In this document: one piece after another, positions 29,759 through 38,673 of the stretch | Position numbering within the stretch: the first letter of the stretch is position 1 | How the letters are laid out: each line of letters opens with the position of its first letter | From: Agrococcus baldri | GTDB lineage: Bacteria; Actinomycetota; Actinomycetes; Actinomycetales; Microbacteriaceae | Assembly: GCA_007988785.1 (NCBI GenBank) | Contig: BJUU01000014.1 | Span: 17,263-81,262, forward strand | Length of the DNA stretch: 64,000 bases | Direction: 5' to 3' | Made by a program: the position numbers and the translations under genes | The notes under the pieces: generated by a model | The model's database searches: none | Seen by the model: the letters and a program-made list of their open reading frames with translations, nothing else | Told to the model about the DNA's origin: nothing

Positions 29759-31482
29759 TGACCGCCTCGGCAACGCCCAGCGCCACGCGGGCCCCCATCA
29801 GCCCCAGCGCGCAGCGCAAGGGCAACGTGATCGTCAAGTGGCTCACGACCACCGACCACAAGACGATCGGCTACCTGTACCTCATCACCTCGGTGCTGTT
29901 CTTCATGATCGCCGGCGTGATGGCGCTGCTCATCCGCGCCCAGCTGTTCGCGCCGGGCCTCGAGATCGTGCCGACCGAGGAGCAGTACAACCAGCTCTTC
30001 ACGATGCACGGCACGATCATGCTGCTGATGTTCGCGACGCCGCTCTTCGCCGGCTTCGCCAACGTGCTCATGCCGCTGCACATCGGCGCGCCCGACGTCG
30101 CCTTCCCGCGTCTGAACGCGCTCGCATACTGGATGTTCAGCTTCGGCTCGCTCATCGCGATCGCGGGCTTCCTGACGCCGCAGGGCGCCGCCTCGTTCGG
30201 CTGGTTCGCCTACACGCCGCTGAGCACCACGGCGTTCTCGCCCGGCATCGGCGGGCACCTCTGGGTGATGGGCCTCGCGCTGTCGGGCTTCGGCACGATC
30301 ATGGGTGGCGTCAACTTCATCACCACCATCATCACGATGCGCGCGCCCGGCATGACGATGTTCCGCATGTCGATCTTCACCTGGAACATCCTCATCACCT
30401 CGCTCCTGGTGATCATCGTCTTCCCGGTGCTCGCCGCCGCCATGTTCGGCCTGGGCCTCGACCGCATCTTCGGCGGGCACATCTACGATCCGGCCAACGG
30501 CGGAGCCGTGCTCTGGCAGCACCTGTTCTGGTTCTTCGGGCACCCAGAGGTGTACATCATCGCGCTGCCGTTCTTCGGCATCATCTCCGAGGTCATCCCG
30601 GTCTTCAGCCGCAAGCCGATCTTCGGCTACAACACGCTCGTCGGCGCGACCATCTCGATCGCGGCGCTGTCGGTCACGGTGTGGGCGCACCACATGTACG
30701 TCACCGGCACGGTGCTGCTGCCGTGGTTCTCGCTCATGACGATGCTGATCGCGGTGCCCACGGGCGTGAAGATCTTCAACTGGATCGGCACGATGTGGCG
30801 CGGCTCGATCACGTGGGAGTCGCCCATGCTGTGGGCGTTCGGCTTCCTCGTGACGTTCACCTTCGGCGGCCTCACCGGCGTCATCCTCGCCTCGCCGCCG
30901 CTCGACTTCCACATCTCCGACACCTACTTCGTGGTCGCGCACTTCCACTACGTGGTGTTCGGCACCGTCGTGTTCGCCATGTTCTCGGGCTTCTACTTCT
31001 GGTGGCCCAAGTGGACGGGCAAGATGCTCAACGACCGGCTGGGCCACGTGCACTTCTGGATGCTGTTCATCGGCTTCCACCTGACGTTCCTCGTGCAGCA
31101 CTGGCTGGGCGTCATCGGCATGCCGCGTCGCTACTACACGTACCTCGCCGAGGACGGCTTCACCTGGATGAACCAGCTGTCGACGATCGGCGCGATGATC
31201 CTGGGCCTGTCGATGCTGCCGTTCCTGTGGAACGTCTGGATCACGGCGCGCACCGCGCCGAAGGTCGAGGTCGACGACCCGTGGGGCACGGGCCGCTCGC
31301 TCGAGTGGGCGACCAGCTGCCCGCCGCCGCGCCACAACTTCACCACGATCCCGCGCATCCGCTCGGAGTCACCGGCCTTCGACCTGCACCACCCGAACGC
31401 GGGCATGCAGTTCGGCGTCGGACCGCTGAAGGACGCCCCCAACCGTCCCGTGCTCGACACCACGAAGGGCGAGGTGCGCTGA
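29758..31482 (+). CDS. ctaD: Cytochrome c oxidase subunit I
   Basis: Catalytic heme a/a3-CuB subunit and proton pump. The 574 residues have 12 membrane helices. Ligands are visible: a low-spin heme His in [11 protein letters not shown], the CuB His and cross-linked Tyr in [17 protein letters not shown], the His pair in VWAHHMY, and the heme a3/a His pair in [22 protein letters not shown] near the N-terminus is also typical. ATG overlaps the ctaC stop (TGATG). ctaF follows after one base. ctaE (subunit III) is not in this window. Confidence 0.97.
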   Translation: MTASATPSATRAPISPSAQRKGNVIVKWLTTTDHKTIGYLYLITSVLFFMIAGVMALLIRAQLFAPGLEIVPTEEQYNQLFTMHGTIMLLMFATPLFAGFANVLMPLHIGAPDVAFPRLNALAYWMFSFGSLIAIAGFLTPQGAASFGWFAYTPLSTTAFSPGIGGHLWVMGLALSGFGTIMGGVNFITTIITMRAPGMTMFRMSIFTWNILITSLLVIIVFPVLAAAMFGLGLDRIFGGHIYDPANGGAVLWQHLFWFFGHPEVYIIALPFFGIISEVIPVFSRKPIFGYNTLVGATISIAALSVTVWAHHMYVTGTVLLPWFSLMTMLIAVPTGVKIFNWIGTMWRGSITWESPMLWAFGFLVTFTFGGLTGVILASPPLDFHISDTYFVVAHFHYVVFGTVVFAMFSGFYFWWPKWTGKMLNDRLGHVHFWMLFIGFHLTFLVQHWLGVIGMPRRYYTYLAEDGFTWMNQLSTIGAMILGLSMLPFLWNVWITARTAPKVEVDDPWGTGRSLEWATSCPPPRHNFTTIPRIRSESPAFDLHHPNAGMQFGVGPLKDAPNRPVLDTTKGEVR

Positions 31483-31483
31483 G

Positions 31484-31903
31484 ATGCGCTCGAACATCAT
31501 CATCCTGGCGATCATCGCCGTCTTCTTCTACATCTGCTCGGCGGTCTACACGCTGTGGCACATGGCGGCGTACGACGGCGCCGTCGAGTGGGCCGGCACC
31601 CTGGGCATGGGCCTGACGGGCGTGCTGGCGACGCTCATCGGCTTCTACCTCGTGCTGGTCTACCGCGGGCAGAGCGGCGAGCTCGCCGCCGACCGGCTGG
31701 ACGGAGAGCTCGACGAGGACGACCCCGAGATGGGGCACTTCGCGCCCTGGAGCTGGTGGCCGATCGGCGTCGGCGCCGCGCTGGCGATCGTGTTCGTCTC
31801 GATCACCGGCCCGACCTTCCTCGTGCCGATCGGCGGCGCCCTGGTGCTGATCATGATGGTCGGCTGGGTCTACGAGCACTACCGCGGCACCTTCAGCCGC
31901 TGA
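31484..31903 (+). CDS. ctaF: Cytochrome c oxidase subunit IV (actinobacterial)
   Basis: Small accessory subunit found in actinobacterial aa3 oxidases. The 139 residues have about four membrane segments: RSNIIILAIIAVFFYICSAV, GMGLTGVLATLIGFYLVLVY, IGVGAALAIVFVSIT and FLVPIGGALVLIMMVGWV. A conserved hydrophilic stretch GELDEDDPEMGHFAPWSWWP lies between helices 2 and 3. It immediately follows ctaD. Its stop is three bases from the stop of the opposing FAD dehydrogenase gene, with no terminator between. Confidence 0.93.
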   Translation: MRSNIIILAIIAVFFYICSAVYTLWHMAAYDGAVEWAGTLGMGLTGVLATLIGFYLVLVYRGQSGELAADRLDGELDEDDPEMGHFAPWSWWPIGVGAALAIVFVSITGPTFLVPIGGALVLIMMVGWVYEHYRGTFSR

Positions 31904-31906
31904 CCG

Positions 31907-33556
31907 TCACGCCCTGCGGCCGGCGCGCAGCCCGGAGTGCAGGCAGCCGCCCAGGAAGGTGCCCTCGAGCGCCCGGTAGCCGTGCACGCCGCCGCCGCCG
32001 AAGCCCGCGGCCTCGCCGACCGCGAACAGCCCAGGCACCGGCTCGCCGGCTGCTCCCAGCGCGCGCGAGTCGAGGTCGGTCTGGATGCCGCCGAGGGTCT
32101 TGCGGGTGAGCGTGCGCAGCCGCACGGCGATGAGCGGCCAGTGCCGCTCGTCGAGGATGCGGTGGGGCGCGGCCGTGCGCACGAGCCGGTCTCCGAGGTA
32201 CTCGCGCGCCCTGCGGATCTCGACCGCCTGCGGATCGGTGGAGGCCGGGTCGGCGACGGCATCGTCGCGCTCCTCGATGGCGGCGACGACGCCCGCGCGG
32301 TCGATCGGGCCGCTGAGGCGCTCCATGCCGTCGAGCAGCTCGGTGAGCGAGTGCGCCACGACGAAGTCCTCGCCGTGGTCGAGGAAGGCCTGCACCGGGG
32401 CGGGCGCGCCCGGCAGCACGCGCTGCAGCAGCTTCGGCACGCTGCGGCCCGTGAGGTCGGGGTTCTGCTCCGAGCCCGAGAGGGTGAACTCCTTCTCGAC
32501 GATCGACTGCGTCAGCACGAACCAGGAGTGCTCGGCGCCCACGCTGCGCAGGTGGGCGAGCGTCGAGAGGGTGTCGAAGCCCGGGTAGTTCGGCGACGGC
32601 AGCCGACGGCCCAGGTGGTCGAGCCACAGGCTCGAGGGGCCGGGGAGGATGCGGATGCCGTGGTCGGGCCAGACCGGATCCCAGTTCTTGATGCCCTCGG
32701 TGTAGTGCCACATGCGGTCGCCGTTCACGAGCCGCGCCCCGGCCGCGCCGGCCAGGCCGAGGCCGGAGCCGTCGACGTGCACCGGCACGCCGCGCACCGC
32801 CTCGCGGGGCGCCGTGCCGAGCGAGGCGGGCCACAGCTCGCGCACCCGCTCGAGCTCGCCCCCGATGCCGCCGGTCGCGACCACGACGCTCTCGGCGCGC
32901 AGCGAGAACTCGCCCATGACCTCGCGGCTCGAGGGCTCGCCGCGCACCGTCACGTCGTCGGCGAGCCGTTCGCCCGCGACGCCGACGACGCGGTCGCCCT
33001 CGGTGAGCAGCTCGGTGACCCGGTGCCGGAACGCGAGCGTCGCGCTGCCGTCGCGCACCGCATCCCGCAGCCTCCTCGTGAAGGGGGCGACGAGGCCGGG
33101 GCCCGTGCCCCAGACGATGTGGAAGCGCGGCACCGTGTTGCCGTGGCCGCCCGGCGTGCGGGCGCCGCGCTCGGCGTGCCCGACGACGGGGAAGAGGCGG
33201 ATGCCGAGCTCGCGCAGCCAGGGGCGCAGGTCGCGGTGGGCGAAGTCGAGGTAGGCGTCAGCCCAGCGGCGCGCCCACAGGTCCTCGCCGTCGTCCCCGT
33301 CGCGGTCGAAGCCGGCGGTGTGCTCCCAGTCCTCCCACGCGAGCTCGAGCGAGTCCTCGATGCCGAGCCGGCGCTGCTCGGGGGAGTCGACCAGGAACAG
33401 TCCGCCGAACGACCAGAAGGCCTGGCCGCCGATCGACTGCGGCCCCTCCTGCTCGACGAGCGTGACCGTGCGGCCGCGGTCGAGGGCGGTGCAGGCGGCC
33501 ACGAGGCCCGACAGGCCGCTGCCGATCACGATCACGTCGGTGTCATGCGCGGCCAT
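31907..33556 (-). CDS. FAD-binding dehydrogenase (FAD_binding_2 family)
   Basis: Predicted flavin dehydrogenase related to ketosteroid dehydrogenases and fumarate-reductase-like flavoproteins. The 549 residues begin with the dinucleotide-binding VIVIGSGLSGLVAACTALD, followed by GGQAFWSFGGLF, VVVATGGIGG (second FAD contact) and, near the C-terminus, GLFAVGEAAGFGGGGVHGYRALEGTF. The substrate is not evident. GGGAGG precedes the ATG. It is the last gene of a minus-strand run pepN-mscS-glbO-FAD, 12 bases after glbO, so it may be cotranscribed with the globin. Confidence 0.88.
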   Translation of the reverse strand: MAAHDTDVIVIGSGLSGLVAACTALDRGRTVTLVEQEGPQSIGGQAFWSFGGLFLVDSPEQRRLGIEDSLELAWEDWEHTAGFDRDGDDGEDLWARRWADAYLDFAHRDLRPWLRELGIRLFPVVGHAERGARTPGGHGNTVPRFHIVWGTGPGLVAPFTRRLRDAVRDGSATLAFRHRVTELLTEGDRVVGVAGERLADDVTVRGEPSSREVMGEFSLRAESVVVATGGIGGELERVRELWPASLGTAPREAVRGVPVHVDGSGLGLAGAAGARLVNGDRMWHYTEGIKNWDPVWPDHGIRILPGPSSLWLDHLGRRLPSPNYPGFDTLSTLAHLRSVGAEHSWFVLTQSIVEKEFTLSGSEQNPDLTGRSVPKLLQRVLPGAPAPVQAFLDHGEDFVVAHSLTELLDGMERLSGPIDRAGVVAAIEERDDAVADPASTDPQAVEIRRAREYLGDRLVRTAAPHRILDERHWPLIAVRLRTLTRKTLGGIQTDLDSRALGAAGEPVPGLFAVGEAAGFGGGGVHGYRALEGTFLGGCLHSGLRAGRRA

Positions 33557-33568
33557 GGCTGCCTCCCT

Positions 33569-33973
33569 CTACCGGCGGAACGCCGGGTTGTGGTTGATCA
33601 TCGCGGTGGCGGCGCGATCGAAGTAGTCGTCGAGCTCCGCGCGCAGCAGCGGCGCGGGCTCGAGCGCGTCGAGCGCGGCCGTCATGCAGGCGATCCAGCG
33701 GTTGCGGGCGTCGTGGTCGATGGGGAAGGGGTGGTGGCGCATGCGCAGCCGCGGGTGCCCCCGCTGCTCGCTGTAGGTGCCCGGCCCGCCCCAGAACTGC
33801 ATCAGGAACAGGCTGAAGCGCTCCTCGGCGCCGGCCCGGTCGTCCTGCGGGTACATGCGGCGCAGCACCTCGTCGGCCCAGACGCGCTCGTAGAACTCGT
33901 GCACCAGGCGACGGAAGAAGGCCTCGCCCCCGACCGCGTCGTAGAGCGTGGCGCGACCGGTCGCATCCGTCAT
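33569..33973 (-). CDS. glbO: Group II truncated hemoglobin
   Basis: Heme protein of the trHbII (GlbO) type, implicated in oxygen and reactive nitrogen or oxygen handling. The 134 residues include YDAVGGEAFFRRLVHEFYERV with the distal B10 Tyr, QFWGGPGTYSEQRGHPRLRMRHHPFPI with the proximal F8 His, and RNRWIACM with the group-II Trp at G8. The ATG overlaps the mscS stop (ATGA). Linkage to pepN also exists in mycobacteria, where glbO lies a few genes from pepN. Confidence 0.94.
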   Translation of the reverse strand: MTDATGRATLYDAVGGEAFFRRLVHEFYERVWADEVLRRMYPQDDRAGAEERFSLFLMQFWGGPGTYSEQRGHPRLRMRHHPFPIDHDARNRWIACMTAALDALEPAPLLRAELDDYFDRAATAMINHNPAFRR

Positions 33974-34905
33974 GCGACGCCGTCCTCGATGCCCTGCACG
34001 ACGATCTTCTGCAGCGACGGCAGCGTGACGCCGAGGTCGTCGAGGCCGGCCTTGACGCGACGGCGCAGCTCGCGGGCGGCGTCGTACTTGGCGCTCGCGC
34101 GGGTCTTGACGACCAGCCGGATGACGACCGCCTCGGCCGACACCGACTCGATGCCCCAGACGGCGGGCTTGTCGATGATGCGGCCGAGCCAGTCGGGATG
34201 CTCGCTCATGTCGACGGCGACGTCGAGCAGGCGCTGCGTGACGGCGTCGATGTCGCTCTCGTACGGCACGGCCTGGTCGATGACGACGCGGGCCCAGCCC
34301 TGCGACTCGTTGCCGACCCGGACGATCTCGCCGTTGCGCACGTACCAGAGGGTGCCGTTGACGTCGCGCACCTGCGTGACGCGGATGCCGACCGACTCGA
34401 CGACGCCGCTGGCCTCGCCGAGGTCGACGGTGTCGCCGATGCCCAGCTGATCCTCGAACACCATGAACAGGCCGTTCAGGAAGTCCTTGATGACGCCCTG
34501 CGCGCCGATGCCTGCCGCCGCGCCCAGGAAGCCGGCCATCGCCACGAGCGACGCCGGGTTCACGCCCAGGATGCTGAGGATGAGGATGAGCGCGAAGGCG
34601 CCGATCAGCCACGCGGCGAGCGTGTTGAGCACGCTGCCGATCGCGCGGGTGCGCTGCACGACGCGCACCTGCGCGAGCGGCGAGTTCGAGAGCGCCTCGG
34701 TGTCGGCGGCGTCGGCCTTGCGCTTGACGCCCGTGACGACCTCGTGCACGACGCGGCCGATGACGGCCTTGACGATCGCGTAGGCGATGAAGGCGCCGAT
34801 GATCGTCAGCAGCACGCCGATGGGCGCGCCCCAGGCGGCCCACCACTCGGCGAAGGCGGCCCAGTCGATGCCGCCGCCCTCGCCGCCCTGCCCGCTCTCA
34901 GCCAC
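33970..34905 (-). CDS. MscS-family small-conductance mechanosensitive channel
   Basis: Membrane channel that releases solutes on osmotic downshock. The 311 residues show a first helix (APIGVLLTIIGAFIAYAIVKAVIG), further helices (LNTLAAWLIGAFALILILSILG) and the pore helix ASLVAMAGFLGAAAGIGAQGVIKDFLNG. The beta domain with EDQLGIGDTVDLGEASGVVESVGIR and a C-terminal alpha/beta domain follow. All are typical of MscS/YkuT-type channels. GTG start with GGAG upstream, 12 bases after pepN; it overlaps glbO. Confidence 0.93.
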   Translation of the reverse strand: MAESGQGGEGGGIDWAAFAEWWAAWGAPIGVLLTIIGAFIAYAIVKAVIGRVVHEVVTGVKRKADAADTEALSNSPLAQVRVVQRTRAIGSVLNTLAAWLIGAFALILILSILGVNPASLVAMAGFLGAAAGIGAQGVIKDFLNGLFMVFEDQLGIGDTVDLGEASGVVESVGIRVTQVRDVNGTLWYVRNGEIVRVGNESQGWARVVIDQAVPYESDIDAVTQRLLDVAVDMSEHPDWLGRIIDKPAVWGIESVSAEAVVIRLVVKTRASAKYDAARELRRRVKAGLDDLGVTLPSLQKIVVQGIEDGVA

Positions 34906-34917
34906 GTGCTGCTCCGA

Positions 34918-37458
34918 TCAGGCGTCGCGCTGCTGCGCCCGGAGCGCCCGCTCGACGCCGGCGAGGTGCTCGACGATGATGCGACGCAGCGCCGGCACTG
35001 CCGACTCGTTGGCGGCGAGCCAGGCCCGGCTCGCCTGCGCGAGCTCGTCGCTCGCGAGCACCGCCGGGTACAGGCCGCCCAGCAGGCCCTCGGCCATCTG
35101 GTACGTGCGCGCATCCCAGATCGGCTGGATCGCCTCGTGGTAGCGGGCGACGAGGCCCGAGAGCACGGATGCGTCGTTCACGTGCTGCAGGCCGAGCCCG
35201 GTGTAGCGCACGATGAGGTTCGACGCTCCCGCCTCGTCGGCGACCGAGGCGAAGGCGGCCTCCTTGGCCGCGGCCGTGGGGATGGTGGCGCGGGCGCGGG
35301 CGGCGAACTGCCGGCCCGTCGCGGTGTCGTCGCTCGCGAGCTCCGCGGCGATCTCCGCCTCGCCGGCGGCGCCGTTCAGCACCAGCCCGTCGAGCAGCTG
35401 CCAGCGCAGGTCGCTGTCGACCGTGAGCCCGTCGAGGGTGCGCGTGCCGTCGAGCAGCGCCCGCAGCGTCTCGACGTGCGCGGGCGTCGAGGCGAGCCCC
35501 GCGAAGGCGCCGGTGAACTGGAACTGCGCATCGGATCCCGCCTCGGCCTTCGAGGCGAGCTTCCAGAGCCGGTCGCCGACCCTCTCGATCGTCTCGGCGC
35601 GGCGCGAGGGGTGCACGTACGTGCGCGCCGCCTGCGTCAGCTGCGCGAGCGCGAGCCGGATGGTGGTCGACTCGGTCTCCGCGCCGATGTTGTCGAGCAC
35701 GAGGTCGACGTAGTCGCTCGCGGGCGTCTCGGCGTCGCGCGTGGCATCCCAGGCGGCGCCCCACACGAGCGCGCGAGCGAGCGGGTCGGCGATCTCGCGC
35801 AGGCTCGAGAGGGCCGTCCGCATCGACTGCTCGTCGAGGCGGATCTTCGCGTACGCGAGATCCTCGTCGTTGATGAGGATGAGCGCGGGGCGCACGTGGC
35901 CGACGAGCTGCGGCACCTGCGTGAGCGGGCCGTCGACGTCGAGCTCGAGCCGCTCGGTGCGGCGCAGCGCGCCGTCCTGCTGCTCGTAGAAGCCGATCGC
36001 GAGCCGGTGCGGGCGCAGCGTCGAGTGGTCCGCGGGCGCCGACTGCTCGATCGCGAAGGCGGTGATGATGCCGTCGTCGGTGGTCGCGAGGCGAGGGCGC
36101 AGCGTGTTGACGCCCGCGGTCTCGAGCCACAGCTTCGACCATTCCGTGAGCTCGCGGCCCGAGGCCGCCTCGAGCTCGACGAGCAGGTCGCGCAGCTCGG
36201 TGTTGCCCCACGCGTGCTTGCGGAAGTACGCGCCGACGCCCTGCATGAAGGCGGGCAGCCCCACCCACGCGACGAGCTGCTTGAGCACCGAGCCGCCCTT
36301 GGCGTACGTGATGCCGTCGAAGTTCACCTGCACGTCGTCGAGGTCGCGGATCTCGGCGACGATCGGGTGGGTCGAGGGCAGCTGGTCCTGCCGGTACGCC
36401 CAGGTCTTCTCCATCGCCTGGAAGGTCGTCCACGCGCCCGTCCACTCGGTGGCCTCGGCGGTCGCGAGCGTCGAGGCCCACTCGGCGAAGGACTCGTTGA
36501 GCCACAGGTCGTTCCACCAGCGCATCGTCACGAGGTCGCCGAACCACATGTGCGCCAGCTCGTGCAGCACGGTGACGACGCGGCGCTCGCGCATGGCGTC
36601 GGTGACTTGCGCACGGAACACGTACGCCTCGGTGAAGGTCACGCATCCGGCGTTCTCCATCGCACCGGCGTTGAACTCCGGCACGAAGAGCTGGTCGTAC
36701 TTGTCGAACGGGTAGGCGACGCCGAACTGCTGCTCGAAGAAGGCGAAGCCCTTGCGCGTGATGTCGAAGAGGTAGTCGGCGTCGAGGTGCTCGGCGAGCG
36801 AGGCGCGGCAGAAGATGCCGAGCGGGATCGTGCGGCCGTCGCTCGAGGTCAGCTCCGAGCGCTCGACCGAGTAGGGGCCGGCGACGAGCGCGGTGATGTA
36901 GCTCGAGATGCGCGGCGTGGGCTCGAACGCCCAGGTGCCGGTCTCGCCCTCGATCGTGGGCTCGGGGCTCGGCTGGTTGGAGACCACCTGCCAGCGGGCG
37001 GGCGCCGTGACGGTGAAGCGGAAGGTGGCCTTGAGGTCGGGCTGCTCGAAGACCGCGAAGACGCGGCGCGAGTCGGGCACCTCGAACTGCGAGTAGAGGT
37101 AGACCTCGCCGTCGACGGGGTCGACGAAGCGGTGCAGGCCCTCTCCGGTGTTGACGTAGGCGGCGTCGGAGACGACCACGAGCTCGTTCTCGACGGCGAG
37201 GCCCTCGAGCCGGATGCGCGTGCCGTCGTTCACGGCGGATGCGTCGAGCTCGGTGCCGTTGAGGGTCACGGCGTGCACGGCGCGGGAGATGTGGTCGATG
37301 AACGTCGACGCGCCCTCGGTGGCGGTGAAGCGCACGGTGGTCGTCGAGCGGAACACCTCGTCACCGGTGGTGAGGTCGAGGGCGATGTCGTAGCTGGCGA
37401 CCTGCACGAGCGCTGCGCGCTCCTGGGCTTCGGCGCGGGTGAGGTTCTCTCCGGGCAC
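34918..37458 (-). CDS. pepN: Aminopeptidase N (M1 family, alanyl aminopeptidase)
   Basis: Zinc metallo-aminopeptidase that removes N-terminal residues from peptides. The 846 residues match the actinobacterial family. The substrate-anchoring NAGAMENAG precedes the zinc site HELAHMWFGDLVTMRWWNDL (HExxH at about 299-303) and the third ligand in NESFAEW. The C-terminal half is the helical ERAP1-like domain. GTG 37458 is preceded by AAGGAGTCCAGC; an upstream in-frame ATG would add 25 residues and cross the divergent promoter region. It heads the minus-strand run pepN-mscS-glbO. Confidence 0.95.
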   Translation of the reverse strand: MPGENLTRAEAQERAALVQVASYDIALDLTTGDEVFRSTTTVRFTATEGASTFIDHISRAVHAVTLNGTELDASAVNDGTRIRLEGLAVENELVVVSDAAYVNTGEGLHRFVDPVDGEVYLYSQFEVPDSRRVFAVFEQPDLKATFRFTVTAPARWQVVSNQPSPEPTIEGETGTWAFEPTPRISSYITALVAGPYSVERSELTSSDGRTIPLGIFCRASLAEHLDADYLFDITRKGFAFFEQQFGVAYPFDKYDQLFVPEFNAGAMENAGCVTFTEAYVFRAQVTDAMRERRVVTVLHELAHMWFGDLVTMRWWNDLWLNESFAEWASTLATAEATEWTGAWTTFQAMEKTWAYRQDQLPSTHPIVAEIRDLDDVQVNFDGITYAKGGSVLKQLVAWVGLPAFMQGVGAYFRKHAWGNTELRDLLVELEAASGRELTEWSKLWLETAGVNTLRPRLATTDDGIITAFAIEQSAPADHSTLRPHRLAIGFYEQQDGALRRTERLELDVDGPLTQVPQLVGHVRPALILINDEDLAYAKIRLDEQSMRTALSSLREIADPLARALVWGAAWDATRDAETPASDYVDLVLDNIGAETESTTIRLALAQLTQAARTYVHPSRRAETIERVGDRLWKLASKAEAGSDAQFQFTGAFAGLASTPAHVETLRALLDGTRTLDGLTVDSDLRWQLLDGLVLNGAAGEAEIAAELASDDTATGRQFAARARATIPTAAAKEAAFASVADEAGASNLIVRYTGLGLQHVNDASVLSGLVARYHEAIQPIWDARTYQMAEGLLGGLYPAVLASDELAQASRAWLAANESAVPALRRIIVEHLAGVERALRAQQRDA

Positions 37459-37494
37459 GCTGGACTCCTTCGGCAGTGGTGTGCTGGTGCGACC

Positions 37495-37500
37495 AGCGTA
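37495..37500 (-). promoter_or_regulatory. Candidate pepN -10 element
   Basis: TACGCT on the minus strand, 36 bases before the pepN GTG, leaves a leader of about 30 bases carrying its ribosome site. It lies only 19 bases from the oppositely directed -10 of the Rv2466c-like gene. Confidence 0.5.
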
Positions 37501-37519
37501 GTGCGCCCCCGCCCCTCGA

Positions 37520-37525
37520 TAGGCT
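37520..37525 (+). promoter_or_regulatory. -10 element of the Rv2466c-like gene (leaderless)
   Basis: TAGGCT ends six bases before the ATG at 37532, with no ribosome site between. It faces the pepN promoter in a 73-base divergent intergenic region. Confidence 0.65.
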
Positions 37526-37531
37526 CGAGCC

Positions 37532-38173
37532 ATGACTGATCAGGCTGCGCAGACCCCGCAGAGCGTGCGGATGTGGTTCGACCCGACGTGCCCGTGGGCG
37601 TGGATGACCTCCCGCTGGCTGGGGGAGGTCGCTGAGCACCGCGGCTTCGACGTCGACTGGCAGGTGATGAGCCTCGCGGTGCTGAACGAGGGCCGCGACC
37701 TGCCGGAGGAGTACGCCGCGCGGATGCCGCGATCCATGCGCATGACGCGACTCGTGACGACCGCCAGGGCCGCGGGCGGCGACGCCGTCGTGAAGCCCCT
37801 GTACGACGCGCTCGGGGAGCGCATCCACCACCAGCGGCGCAAGGACGATGACGCGCTCATCGCCGAGGCGCTCGCCGAGGTCGGCCTCGATGCCGGCCTC
37901 GCGGAGGAGTCCGACGCCCACGACGCGACGCTGCGCGAGAGCCACCGGGCGGCGATCGACCTGGTCGGCGACGACGTCGGCACGCCTGTCATCGCGGTCG
38001 ACGAGGTGGCCTTCTTCGGGCCGGTCGTCTCGCCGGCGCCGAAGGGGGCGGATGCGCTGCGGCTGTTCGACGGGATCGTCGCGGCCGCGTCGGTCGACGG
38101 CTTCTTCGAGCTCAAGCGCTCGCGCACGCGCGGCCCGCAGTTCGAGACCGAGACGAAGGTCGAGACCGCCTGA
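37532..38173 (+). CDS. DsbA-like thiol protein, Rv2466c family (CPWA variant)
   Basis: Thioredoxin-fold protein of the family of the mycothiol-dependent reductase Rv2466c of M. tuberculosis. The 213 residues show WFDPTCPWAWMTSRWL, VMSLAVLNEGRDLPEEYA, GTPVIAVDEVAFFGPVVS and FFELKRSRTRGPQF, matching that protein through much of its length as I recall it. The active site is CPWA (Cys20, Ala23) where Rv2466c has CPWC, so the resolving cysteine is missing and a monothiol mechanism would be needed. It is divergent from pepN and overlaps rpiB by one base. Confidence 0.88.
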   Translation: MTDQAAQTPQSVRMWFDPTCPWAWMTSRWLGEVAEHRGFDVDWQVMSLAVLNEGRDLPEEYAARMPRSMRMTRLVTTARAAGGDAVVKPLYDALGERIHHQRRKDDDALIAEALAEVGLDAGLAEESDAHDATLRESHRAAIDLVGDDVGTPVIAVDEVAFFGPVVSPAPKGADALRLFDGIVAAASVDGFFELKRSRTRGPQFETETKVETA

Positions 38174-38658
38174 TGCGCATCCACGTCGCCACCGACCACG
38201 CCGGCTTCGAGATCTCGAAGCGGCTCGTCGCGCACCTGAGCGCCGCGGGCCATGATGCGATCGACCACGGGCCGCGCGAGTACGACGCCGAGGACGACTA
38301 CCCCGCGTTCTGCATCAGCGCGGCGCGCGCGGTGGTCGCCGACCAGCGGGCGGGCGTCGAGGCGCTCGGCGTCGTGTTCGGCGGCTCGGGCAACGGCGAG
38401 CAGATGGCGGCCAACAAGGTCGAGGGCGTGCGCGCGGCGCTGGCCTGGAGCCTGGCGACCGCGCGGCTCGCGCGCGAGCACAACGATGCGAACGTGGTCG
38501 CGGTGGGGGCGCGTCAGCACAGCGAGGATGAGATGCTCGCGATCATCGACGCCTTCCTCGCCACGCCGTTCTCCGAGGCCGAGCGGCACGCGCGCCGCAT
38601 CGCGCAGCTGGGGGAGTACGAGACGACGGGCGCCATCGCCGGCCACGAGATCGCCTGA
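38173..38658 (+). CDS. rpiB: Ribose-5-phosphate isomerase B
   Basis: Interconverts ribose-5-phosphate and ribulose-5-phosphate in the pentose phosphate pathway. The 161 residues are a typical RpiB: ATDHAGFEISKRLVAHL, DDYPAFCISAARAV, GVVFGGSGNGEQMAANKVEGVRAAL and ANVVAVGARQHS. The motif GGSGNGEQMAANK carries the phosphate-binding loop. The start overlaps the preceding stop, so it is cotranscribed with the Rv2466c-like gene. RpiB also belongs to the LacAB family, but the context favours ribose-5-phosphate. Confidence 0.94.
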   Translation: MRIHVATDHAGFEISKRLVAHLSAAGHDAIDHGPREYDAEDDYPAFCISAARAVVADQRAGVEALGVVFGGSGNGEQMAANKVEGVRAALAWSLATARLAREHNDANVVAVGARQHSEDEMLAIIDAFLATPFSEAERHARRIAQLGEYETTGAIAGHEIA

Positions 38659-38673
38659 TGCCGGTGGCTGCAC

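Noticed and set aside
34198..37539. An open frame of about 1113 codons on the plus strand opposite pepN and mscS
   Set aside because: Low-complexity shadow sequence with no recognisable domain, opposite two well-supported genes.
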